DNA from: Gammaproteobacteria bacterium
GTDB lineage: Bacteria > Pseudomonadota > Gammaproteobacteria > Pseudomonadales > Azotimanducaceae
DNA: 8,957 nucleotides
Direction of reading: 5' to 3'
NCBI GenBank assembly: GCA_018667205.1
Contig: JABIVN010000145.1
Span: 1 to 8,957 of the forward strand
The translations under genes and the position numbers were made by a program. Below the pieces are notes generated by a model that did not search any database, was not told where the DNA came from, and saw only the letters and a list, made by a program, of their open reading frames with translations. This document shows positions 1 to 5,708 of this stretch, in pieces. Position 1 is the stretch's first letter. The number at the start of each line of letters is the position of its first letter.

Positions 1-440
1 ATCATTTTTTCCAGCTTTTGCGGTGGAATCGCAAGAAGTTCGGGCCTCATATATGAGGTTGCTTCGTTGTATTTCGTTGAAAGTGTTCGGGCTCGGGAAA
101 AGTTCGCACTGTTCTCGCCTACCCGCATGTCTTCATAAGACTTGAGTCCGGCGTACACAAAAATATCCGAGATCAGCATTTCGATCTCTTCCATTTTCTG
201 GATCGCAGCAAGCAGTGTTTTACCATTATCGCCAAGGTGCCCCTGGTAGGATTCAATCTCTGGTAAAAGCGCGTTGTACTTTAGGATGTCTGCTTCCCAA
301 CTATCAGTGGAAACATACATGTCAGCTAAATCCCACTTATATTCCGTCGCGATCTCGTCGCGCTCTTTTGGTTCTTCAGCGTAAAGTGGTGAGGCACATA
401 CTAGAAGGATGACAGGGATCAGCTTGCTTATGTCTTTCAT
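1..440 (-). CDS. Oligoendopeptidase F-like M3B metallopeptidase, exported (N-terminal part only)
   Basis: This reading frame starts at the ATG at 440 (-) and stays open to the left edge, so only about 146 residues are visible and the C-terminus is missing. Residues 1-21 (MKDISKLIPVILLVCASPLYA) look like a Sec signal peptide with cleavage before EEPKERDE. Cys15 is not preceded by a good lipobox, so a lipoprotein is unlikely. The following segment, RDEIATEYKWDLADMY (residues 27-42), matches the typical start of PepF/M3B oligoendopeptidases, which have a conserved KWDL element just after the N-terminus. The helical stretch after it (YNALLPEIESYQGHLG, then KMEEIEMLISDIFVYAGL) fits the family's N-terminal helical domain. 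The catalytic HExxH motif would lie beyond the window and cannot be checked. In the family these zinc enzymes cut short peptides; the signal peptide suggests a periplasmic peptide-scavenging role (inference). The gene is divergent from the crotonase gene. Confidence 0.8.
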   Translation of the reverse strand, partial: MKDISKLIPVILLVCASPLYAEEPKERDEIATEYKWDLADMYVSTDSWEADILKYNALLPEIESYQGHLGDNGKTLLAAIQKMEEIEMLISDIFVYAGLKSYEDMRVGENSANFSRARTLSTKYNEATSYMRPELLAIPPQKLEKM

Positions 441-499
441 GTGGTTCTGGAAGCCTTTTCTTGATGAAGTGAGTTAAATAGTCGGTTTGCGGGGCGGCA

Positions 500-522
500 T
501 TCAGTGTGTGATGCTAACTGAA
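500..522. promoter_or_regulatory. Inverted repeat TTCAGT-N11-ACTGAA in a divergent promoter region
   Basis: A perfect 6-bp inverted repeat (arms 500-505 and 517-522, 11-bp spacer) lies between the divergent peptidase gene (start 440) and the crotonase gene (start 577). Its inner T and A fit the T-N11-A pattern of LysR-type regulator boxes. No LysR gene is present in the window, and 6-bp arms can arise by chance. No convincing -35/-10 pair was found nearby. Confidence 0.22.
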
Positions 523-576
523 AGTGGCGGGCGAAGAAATCGCCTTGCGTCGGGCAGCGTGCTATGGGGGATGAAA

Positions 577-1383
577 ATGGTTGATATTGATACCGGGACA
601 AACGAGCTCCTCTGTCATATTGAGGACAGGGTGGGGGTGGTTACGTTAAATAAACCGCACAAAAAGAATGCGCTTGGCGATGTCTTGACGCCCGCGTTGC
701 GGTCTCTGTTGCTGGCCCTTGGGAATGACCAGCGCGTAGGTTGTGTCATGATCACCGGGGCAGGGGACGCGTTCTGTTCAGGTGGCGATGTCAGCGGGAT
801 GGGGGCCGATGGAATGCTGAAACCCAGAGATGAACGTGTCGCAGAGTTGTTCCAAAAGCAGGAAACGTTGACCCTTCGGATTCATGAACTGGGCAAGGTA
901 ACGGTTGCCGCGTTGCCTGGTGCAGCGGCAGGTGCTGGATTGTCGATAGCACTCGCCTGTGACCTCAGGGTCGCCTCGAGCAATGCGTTTATCACGACTG
1001 CGTTTAGGAATATTGGTCTTTCCGGTGATTATGGGGCGAGCTGGTTCCTCCCTCGGCTGATCGGGTTGTCAAAAGCCAAGGAGTTATTCTATATGGCGAG
1101 GCGAGTCGGTGCTGAAGAAGGCGAAAGGCTGGGCCTTTTTAATCAGGTGTTTCCTGAGGAAACTTTTCGCGCTGATGCTTTTAACTATGCCAGGGAGATT
1201 GCCAACGGGCCATCTGTTACGCTTTCGCGCATGAAGACAAACCTCAATCAGGGTGTTAATCAGGATTTGAAGGCAAGTCTGCTGCTTGAGGCGCAACAGT
1301 TGATCGACAGTGTCGGGTCCGCTGAAGCAAAAGAAGCAATCGATGCGTTTATGAAAAAACGGACGCCGAAATTTCACCCCTAG
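577..1383 (+). CDS. Enoyl-CoA hydratase/isomerase (crotonase) family protein
   Basis: About 268 residues from the ATG at 577, the usual crotonase length. I prefer this start because GGGGGA at 566-571 gives a Shine-Dalgarno-like match about 5 bases upstream; ATG 571 would overlap that site, and the upstream TTG at 487 adds an unfamily-like tail. Crotonase features are clear: VVTLNKPHKKNAL (21-33), oxyanion-hole segment AFCSGGD (65-71), second oxyanion segment PGAAAGAGLSIALACD (114-129), and GLSGDYGASWFLPRL (147-161). By motif alignment with rat mitochondrial enoyl-CoA hydratase, the glutamates Glu144 and Glu164 fall on Ser123 and Phe143 here. Asp151 sits where isomerase-type members such as PaaG carry their acidic residue. 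So it binds acyl-CoA, but isomerase or another crotonase chemistry is more likely than plain hydration (inference). It probably forms an operon with the next gene, 13 bp downstream. Confidence 0.9.
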   Translation: MVDIDTGTNELLCHIEDRVGVVTLNKPHKKNALGDVLTPALRSLLLALGNDQRVGCVMITGAGDAFCSGGDVSGMGADGMLKPRDERVAELFQKQETLTLRIHELGKVTVAALPGAAAGAGLSIALACDLRVASSNAFITTAFRNIGLSGDYGASWFLPRLIGLSKAKELFYMARRVGAEEGERLGLFNQVFPEETFRADAFNYAREIANGPSVTLSRMKTNLNQGVNQDLKASLLLEAQQLIDSVGSAEAKEAIDAFMKKRTPKFHP

Positions 1384-1396
1384 TTGGAGTTAATGT

Positions 1397-1852
1397 ATGA
1401 AGTATTTTTTGGTCCTGTGGGTCTCCCTGCTTGGGCTTCAGGCACGGGCAGATGAAGTAAAACAGATTGAAGAGTTGTATGCGCAATGGCGTGAAGCTGT
1501 CGCAACGGCGGATATTCCTTCTTATGTGTCTGTTTTGGATCCGGATGTTAGATTAATTCCGCCGGGCGCAGATGTGATTGAGGGCGCGGCTCAATATGCA
1601 CAGTTTCTGACGCCTGTGTTTGAAGCAGCGACCTATAAAATAGAAGTCATTACGCCGCCCATGGTTGAAGTTCTGGATGATATCGCGATAGCCGAGTACG
1701 AGTATGTGATTCACCTTGAGCTTAAAAACCCGGCTCAAGGTGTTACGGAGGCAGGCGCCCTGACAGCAAGTCGTACGGAAGCAAGGTACTTTGATGTGTT
1801 GAGAAAGAACGAATCTGGTGAGTTTCGCGTTTGGCGCCACACGTGGCAGTAG
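1397..1852 (+). CDS. Exported SnoaL/DUF4440-like (NTF2-fold) protein
   Basis: A 151-residue protein with a clear signal peptide, MKYFLVLWVSLLGLQARA, predicted to be cut before DEVKQ. A GGAG ribosome binding site lies at 1385-1388, 9 bp ahead of the ATG. The mature part fits the NTF2-like fold of the DUF4440/SnoaL/ketosteroid isomerase-like group: an N-terminal helix with a W and A spacing (QIEELYAQWREAVATADI), then YVSVLDPDVRLIPPGADVIEG, then beta-strand segments, ending in FRVWRHTWQ. Members either catalyse small reactions on hydrophobic substrates or act as binding domains, and no specific reaction can be assigned here. It follows the crotonase gene by 13 bp and is probably co-transcribed with it. 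The signal peptide puts it in the periplasm, so it would not work directly with the cytoplasmic crotonase. Confidence 0.8.
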   Translation: MKYFLVLWVSLLGLQARADEVKQIEELYAQWREAVATADIPSYVSVLDPDVRLIPPGADVIEGAAQYAQFLTPVFEAATYKIEVITPPMVEVLDDIAIAEYEYVIHLELKNPAQGVTEAGALTASRTEARYFDVLRKNESGEFRVWRHTWQ

Positions 1853-1892
1853 TCTAAAGGGTACAGTCTAAGGGGGACAGTTTAAGGGTGCG
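1851..1892. repeat. Three tandem copies of a 14-bp AGTCTAAGGG-type repeat
   Basis: Directly after the stop codon of the NTF2-like gene come three imperfect 14-bp copies: AGTCTAAAGGGTAC (1851-1864), AGTCTAAGGGGGAC (1865-1878) and AGTTTAAGGGTGCG (1879-1892). The third copy runs into the terminator-like hairpin. Similar GGGGACAG-rich short repeats occur in intergenic regions of some gammaproteobacteria (from memory, not checked). No transposase is nearby. Confidence 0.55.
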
Positions 1893-1921
1893 GAGGGGAT
1901 TAACCTCCGTTCCCTTTTAAA
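1881..1921. terminator. Hairpin between converging genes, probable terminator
   Basis: The stem AAGGG-tg-CGGAGG pairs with CCTCCG-tt-CCCTT across a 7-base loop (GGATTAA), with an outer TTT/AAA extension. It is followed on the plus strand by CCCTTTTAAA and a further CCTTTTT run at 1927-1933. It lies between the plus-strand NTF2-like gene and the minus-strand DUF4380-like gene, where a terminator serving the crotonase operon and perhaps both directions is expected. The T tract is short, so efficiency is uncertain. Confidence 0.55.
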
Positions 1922-1949
1922 CGCGGCCTTTTTAAATGATGTAGGGATT

Positions 1950-2837
1950 TCAGCTGCGTTTGAGTGACCAGTCTTCTGTGTGTACGATTCTATCGCCTTT
2001 GTTCAAGGTGACAAGGGGGCCGAGGCTTTCCAGTTCAAGCATCTCTCCGTCAGTAAATATTTCCAGATTGCAGTTGCCATCCGGATAGGTTGCATCTTGA
2101 CGATAGTCGATTGTTTTTGAGAACCGGTAGCCGTCAACTTCGTAGTGTGCGCTTTGCAGCTGATGTAGAAAACCAAGCTTTGTGGAAGGCATATTGGCGT
2201 CCTGACTGATTTCCAATCGATCTGCACACCAGTTAAAACGGGGGTCCGTTAGGTTCGTGTAAGCCCATAAAGACATCTTTCGGTTTGGCAGTAAGTTCAG
2301 GTCTAGGTCATGCCCAGCGTTCTGTTCTGTTGCCGGCAGGTCGTTTGGGTGAAGGCTTCTGCGCGGCATTGGTATAATCGCTTTGCCACCGGCCTTGAGT
2401 ACCGTCAGACCCCAGGGGGCGATGCCTGAGCTCATGTCTTTGGTGGCCGAAATGCTGTGATTGAGCGTAACGCTGGATGTTTTTTTATCGAGAATAATTT
2501 CAATTTCTTTCTCGATGCCGCTTTCAGCTTCCGCGGGTGTCCGCAGGCAGACATGGTTTTCATCCATGAGTGTAAAAGAAACCGGTTGGTTGTCAGGGAA
2601 GTAGGATGAGGTTGTCTCCGGTGCCATCCACAGGCGATGACCACCCCTGATCTGCCAGTCTGCTTCTCCGGACGTTCCCAGTTGATCATCAAATGTTTTG
2701 AATACGTTCAGCCCGCCCTGGTGGCGGTAAGAGATGATACGCGGCCCAACATCTAGGGTAATCAGTAGCTCGACTTCATTGTTTGCGAGCACCAACACTT
2801 GCTTCCAGCCCATGGCCGGTCTGATTTCTGCACTCAT
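1950..2837 (-). CDS. DUF4380-like protein, probable galactose mutarotase-like beta-sandwich
   Basis: A 295-residue cytoplasmic protein with no signal peptide and no membrane segment. The N-terminal half has GWKQVLVLANNEVELLITLD (10-29), then VGPRIISYRHQGGLNVF (30-46), then the motif WQIRGGHRLWMAPE (61-74). This GPRI...GG.N.F plus GGHRLW.APE pattern is what I recall of the DUF4380 / aldose-1-epimerase-like superfamily, in which a large beta-sandwich binds a carbohydrate or related ligand. Function is not known; sugar epimerase or sugar-acid binding is only a fold-level guess. The ATG at 2837 is the longest start. GGAG lies rather far upstream (13-base spacing), so the ATG at 2813 (MGWKQV) is a possible alternative. 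It lies 71 bp downstream of the holin-like gene on the same strand and may share its transcript. Confidence 0.65.
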   Translation of the reverse strand: MSAEIRPAMGWKQVLVLANNEVELLITLDVGPRIISYRHQGGLNVFKTFDDQLGTSGEADWQIRGGHRLWMAPETTSSYFPDNQPVSFTLMDENHVCLRTPAEAESGIEKEIEIILDKKTSSVTLNHSISATKDMSSGIAPWGLTVLKAGGKAIIPMPRRSLHPNDLPATEQNAGHDLDLNLLPNRKMSLWAYTNLTDPRFNWCADRLEISQDANMPSTKLGFLHQLQSAHYEVDGYRFSKTIDYRQDATYPDGNCNLEIFTDGEMLELESLGPLVTLNKGDRIVHTEDWSLKRS

Positions 2838-2908
2838 CGGTTTACTGTCACTCCATTAGAATTAACGAACACTCGTCATTGTGGTCACACCTTTTCAAAC
2901 CATATTGT

Positions 2909-3244
2909 TCAAAAGATGATGGCCAGTATGGTGTCTGTGATTGTGATCAGCAATGCCGCGATGAAGGTGGTTCCGATGCCTTCAATCTCGAAGTCTTCTA
3001 ATAACTGGTCGGTGATCCACAATAGAAAGGCATTGATGAGGATCAGGAAGACCCCCATCGTGATGATGATAAATGGTAGTCCGAGCAGTTTGAGAATGAA
3101 CCCAAGCGTTATGTTGATCAGCCCATAAACGATAGCGACCATGACAGATGTGCCGTAAGAGTCGACATGCATGCCAGGCAGGCTTCGGGCAATAAGCAGA
3201 ATGACGGCGCCTAGGCACATGAGGTGAAGTATTAAATCAAGCAT
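2909..3244 (-). CDS. Phage_holin_4_2 family small membrane protein
   Basis: A 111-residue, very hydrophobic protein with four predicted membrane helices at about 3-20, 33-53, 57-78 and 91-111. SLPGMHVDSYGTSVMVAIVYGLIN after helix 1, LKLLGLPFIIITMGVFLILINAFLL in helix 3 and a short acidic loop (DQLLEDFEIEGIG) are typical of the phage_holin_4_2 (PF04020, YvlD-like) family. Despite the name, this family is a common chromosomal membrane protein of unknown function, and nothing around it is phage-like. A strong AGGAG ribosome binding site sits 8 bases upstream of the ATG, which supports the start. A possible promoter lies about 45 bp further upstream. Confidence 0.85.
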   Translation of the reverse strand: MLDLILHLMCLGAVILLIARSLPGMHVDSYGTSVMVAIVYGLINITLGFILKLLGLPFIIITMGVFLILINAFLLWITDQLLEDFEIEGIGTTFIAALLITITDTILAIIF

Positions 3245-3526
3245 GGGTAGTTCTCCTTTGTATCCTTACAGTACAAGTTTCGTGCCGGATTATAAGCTGT
3301 TGAATTAATTAGCTTATAGGTTGATCGTTTAGTGAAAATAGCGAATAAGTGCGCAATTTGGCCACACCGGAAAGGGCGTCAACTGGAATCGGGATGACTC
3401 CATTGGGGGGCTGGTATTGAATTGATTTATTCGAAATGTCACCAAGGGCTATTCTACAGGTTGATTTCCCTACGTGATCGCCAAGGGGCAAACTAGAGTT
3501 CTTATCACAACCTGAAGGTAACCAAA
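3245..3526. other. 282-bp divergent intergenic region
   Basis: Non-coding stretch between the divergent holin-like gene (-) and glutathione transferase gene (+). It contains the ribosome binding sites of both genes at its ends and the inverted repeat with a -10-like box at 3289-3318. The remaining part (about 3320-3510) is AT-mixed with no ORF of family-like composition. No clear promoter for the transferase was identified. Confidence 0.6.
3289..3318 (-). promoter_or_regulatory. Putative -10 box overlapping an 8-bp inverted repeat (operator candidate)
   Basis: TATAAGCT (3291-3298) and AGCTTATA (3311-3318) form a perfect 8-bp inverted repeat with a 12-bp spacer. On the minus strand, a consensus TATAAT (3294 down to 3289) overlaps one arm. 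It would give a leader of roughly 40 bases for the holin-like gene starting at 3244. The matching -35 is poor, as expected for an activated or weakly conserved promoter. The overlap suggests a regulator binding site, but this is inference from position and symmetry only. Confidence 0.4.
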
Positions 3527-4267
3527 ATGCTGGACCTACATTACTGGCCCACACCAAATGGCAAAAAAGTCACTATCCAACTGGAAGAATGTGGCATCGA
3601 GTACCAGCTAGTTGAATGCAACATTGGTAAGGGGGACCAGTTCACTGACGATTTTCTTTCGCTTAACCCTAACAACAGAATGCCGACCTTAGTGGATCAT
3701 CATCCAGCCGATGGACAGGGACCCCTTTCGGTATTTGAGTCTGGTGCAATTATGCTCTATATCGCTGAAAAGACAGGCCAGTTCATGCCTGCTGATGCGC
3801 GCGGAAGGTACAATGTCATGCAGTGGGTGATGTGGCAAATGGCAAACCAGGGACCGAAAACCGGTGAGTGCGGTCACTTTCGTAGACTCGTCGACGATCA
3901 GGGGGACCAGTCTTATGCGGTGACCCGGTTTACGGATGAGGTGAATCGTTTTTATGGTGTCTTGAACAACCAGCTTTACAACCAGCGTTACCTTTGCGGT
4001 AACGAGTACACGATCGCTGACATGATCTGCTACCCATGGACCATTAACTGGGAAAGCCAGGGGCAAGACATCAGTGAGTTCAAGTATTTCAAACGATGGT
4101 TCGAAGAACTGGGTGATCGCCCTGCTGTCCAAAGAGGCATGGCTGCAGGATCAGAACTGCAAAATGACTTTTCCAAAATAACCAAGGAAGAAGGCGTTAA
4201 ACTTCGAGCGCTACTCTACAACCAGCGTGCCAGACAGGCACCTGAAACGGGGGGGATTGAAAAGTGA
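3527..4267 (+). CDS. Nu-class glutathione S-transferase / disulfide-bond oxidoreductase (YfcG-like)
   Basis: A 246-residue cytoplasmic protein. The thioredoxin-fold half carries LHYWPTPNGKKVTIQLEE (4-21), with Thr9 and Asn11 at the place where E. coli YfcG uses Thr and Asn to hold the glutathione thiol. It then has NIGKGDQF, SLNPNNRMPTLVDHHPADG (45-63, cis-Pro at MP) and the glutathione-binding FESGAIMLYIAEKTG (70-84). The helical half has the W-rich QWVMWQMANQGP and NEYTIADMICYPW, which mirror YfcG closely. These enzymes bind two glutathiones and reduce disulfides or organic peroxides rather than doing classic conjugation. GAAGG lies 8 bases before the ATG. It is about 30 residues longer than YfcG at the C-terminus (tail QRARQAPETGGIEK) and shorter than YghU. 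It is monocistronic unless the small overlapping frame downstream is real. Confidence 0.9.
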   Translation: MLDLHYWPTPNGKKVTIQLEECGIEYQLVECNIGKGDQFTDDFLSLNPNNRMPTLVDHHPADGQGPLSVFESGAIMLYIAEKTGQFMPADARGRYNVMQWVMWQMANQGPKTGECGHFRRLVDDQGDQSYAVTRFTDEVNRFYGVLNNQLYNQRYLCGNEYTIADMICYPWTINWESQGQDISEFKYFKRWFEELGDRPAVQRGMAAGSELQNDFSKITKEEGVKLRALLYNQRARQAPETGGIEK

Positions 4268-4655
4268 TCAGTGTTGTCACCGAGTTGACCTACGTTACTA
4301 GAGATCAGGGGCGGCCTGGGCTTTACCATTATAAACATGGGGCAGATGAGCCTGGACGGGCGTCTAGAGCGCCGACAGAGGCGATGTCGGTTAAAGGCTA
4401 TCGTGCTGAAAGACTATCGTGCTGAAAGGCTATCGTGCTGAAAGGCTATCGTGCTGAAAGGCTATGTCGCTGAAAGACTATGTCGCTAAGTTTATGTCGC
4501 TGAAAGGCTATATCTTTGATGAGTCTGGCGTTGCACGCTTTATGTCACCTTCCGCCTTTGAGATCTCTGATACAGATGATGCTTCCGCCAGGGCGGTGCT
4601 GACTGAGGTTAGAACGCTAGTTTTTTTTAGTTTTCTGGTGCTCATCGGCAAGTAG
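4264..4655 (+). pseudogene. Possible small ORF broken by 16-bp repeats (speculative)
   Basis: A GTG at 4264 overlaps the transferase stop codon in the form GTGA, as in translationally coupled genes, and opens a 53-codon frame (VISVVTELTYVTRDQG...) that stops at TGA 4423-4425 inside the second 16-bp repeat. A second frame runs from ATG 4464 to TAG 4655 (63 codons, MSLKDYVAKFMSLKGY...). The two are out of phase by 2. Leaving out the five 16-bp units (4396-4475, 80 bp) would join them into one 103-codon frame reading ...EAMSVK-DYVAKFMSLKGY.... That MSVK and MSLK meet cleanly at the junction hints at a real ancestral frame. Against this, there is no recognisable family, the last 39 bp overlap the tcuB-like gene tail to tail, and frames of this size arise by chance. 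Confidence 0.2.
4383..4520. repeat. 16-bp tandem repeat array (minisatellite)
   Basis: Head-to-tail copies of GGCTATCGTGCTGAAA occupy 4396-4411, 4428-4443 and 4444-4459 (identical), with 4412-4427 differing at one base (GACTAT...). A variant unit with GTCG instead of CGTG follows at 4460-4475. Two 15-bp derivatives lie at 4476-4490 and 4491-4505, and degenerate half-copies flank the array at 4383-4395 and from 4506. There are no spacers, so it is not CRISPR. The unit length is not a multiple of three, and one of its three reading phases contains TGA. The three identical central copies suggest recent slippage amplification. No function can be assigned. Confidence 0.92.
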
Positions 4656-5708
4656 GGCGATGAACCGAAAGAACCCATGAATAAATTTCCCCCACGCGAA
4701 GTTCAGGAATAGCGCAAGAACACAACCAAGATGAACCGCCAGCAAAAACCCCAGTGCCCCAGTTCCTTTGGCGATAGGTAAACCAAGGCCAGTAAGGCTG
4801 GTAAGGAACAGGAGCGCTGTCAGGCTGCTGCCATAGCCATTGTCATGTGACACCAAGCGTTGATCGGCGGTCTGCTTTATCCAGAAAAGACCCGCACAGC
4901 CCACCAACAACATAATCCCGCCGGTCACCCCAAGTATTTTTGGTAGCGTCAGCCAGCCATAAGGTGCTGGAACATTAAGGCTGTAATGGTAGAAAGTCCC
5001 AAGCAGCGTTGCGAAGAAACACAGGACGAAACCAATCAAAACGAGATGGTGATGGCGCCGCTTCCATAGCGAAGGTGATTCCCCTGATTCGTAACAACCC
5101 TCACCATGCCCACCATCAAGGTTTTTTAACGTTAGCGCACTTGCGAGGGCGACACGATAGGTCGACATCCGGATTGACCCGGGGCTTGGCAAGGAGATGG
5201 AATGCCAGTACCGGCGCAGGGTCATCCACCAGCTGACAACCACCATCACAGCCGAGAGTGAAAAAGCACCAGCCATCACAGAATGTGGCATCAGGTTGTA
5301 AAAGTTAACCTGCGGCGCAAAGATTTTTGACATGCCACTGAGACCAACGATGGCCAAAAAAAATAGGCTGATGGCAAGCAGCAGCGTTGTTGCCATAAAC
5401 TTGCCGCCATGCAGTACCGCTGGTTGCATAAATGTAGGCCAAAGAAATTGCGTGTAGCTTTCACGGCGAGCCTGCTCGAAAACCGCCGGTACGTTAATGC
5501 CAAATTCATGTGGGTCCGCATACTGGCAGTGCTGATAGCAGGCGCCACATTGATGGCAAAGGTTGGACAGGAAATCGATATTGTTTTGGGTGAATACCGT
5601 TTGTCGTTCCATCGCTGGAAAAACAGCGCAATGCCCTTCGCAATAGCGACACGCGTTGCAGATGGTCATGACCCTGATTGCTTCGGCGGTCGTTTGGTTA
5701 GTTGGCAT
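4617..5708 (-). CDS. tcuB: TcuB-like [4Fe-4S] membrane electron-transfer protein (CitB/TcuB family)
   Basis: In characterised systems TcuB re-oxidises the FADH2 of TcuA and passes electrons to the quinone pool. From ATG 5708 the protein has 363 residues. Two ferredoxin-like clusters are visible: C17-x2-C20-x2-C23-x3-C27 (CNACRYCEGHCAVFPAM) and C51-x2-C54-x2-C57-x3-C61 (CHQCGACYQHCQYADPHEFG), each able to hold a [4Fe-4S] centre. About six membrane helices follow (roughly 105-125, 145-165, 222-242, 258-276, 294-312, 318-340), with several histidines near their ends that could bind haem. I chose 5708 over the longer start at 5747 because GAGAGG lies 9 bases upstream and the family begins near MPTNQTTAEAIRVMTICNAC. 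The start overlaps the tcuA-like stop by 11 bp, suggesting translational coupling. It is the last gene of the ilvD-tcuA-tcuB set. Confidence 0.88.
   Translation of the reverse strand: MPTNQTTAEAIRVMTICNACRYCEGHCAVFPAMERQTVFTQNNIDFLSNLCHQCGACYQHCQYADPHEFGINVPAVFEQARRESYTQFLWPTFMQPAVLHGGKFMATTLLLAISLFFLAIVGLSGMSKIFAPQVNFYNLMPHSVMAGAFSLSAVMVVVSWWMTLRRYWHSISLPSPGSIRMSTYRVALASALTLKNLDGGHGEGCYESGESPSLWKRRHHHLVLIGFVLCFFATLLGTFYHYSLNVPAPYGWLTLPKILGVTGGIMLLVGCAGLFWIKQTADQRLVSHDNGYGSSLTALLFLTSLTGLGLPIAKGTGALGFLLAVHLGCVLALFLNFAWGKFIHGFFRFIALLADEHQKTKKN

Noticed and set aside
487..576. TTG start giving a 30-residue longer crotonase N-terminus
   Set aside because: The extension has no family resemblance or hydrophobic signal, and ATG 577 has a better ribosome binding site and the usual protein length.
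2799..3128. 109-codon plus-strand frame
   Set aside because: It is antisense to the well-supported holin-like gene, with composition explained by the complement of hydrophobic codons.
2909..3244. Phage lysis gene (holin) and prophage remnant
   Set aside because: The phage_holin_4_2 family is a common chromosomal membrane family, and no endolysin, integrase or other phage gene is nearby.
3309..3557. 82-codon minus-strand frame in the intergenic region
   Set aside because: It overlaps the GST ribosome binding site and start on the opposite strand and has no recognisable family or ribosome binding site.
4383..4520. CRISPR array
   Set aside because: The units are contiguous 15-16-bp copies without unique spacers, and no cas genes are present.
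4585..4628. Intrinsic terminator made of CCGCCAGGGCGG plus the T8 tract at 4621-4628
   Set aside because: The hairpin has almost no loop, lies about 24 bases from the T tract, and the T tract is explained by the lysine-rich C-terminus of the tcuB-like protein on the other strand.
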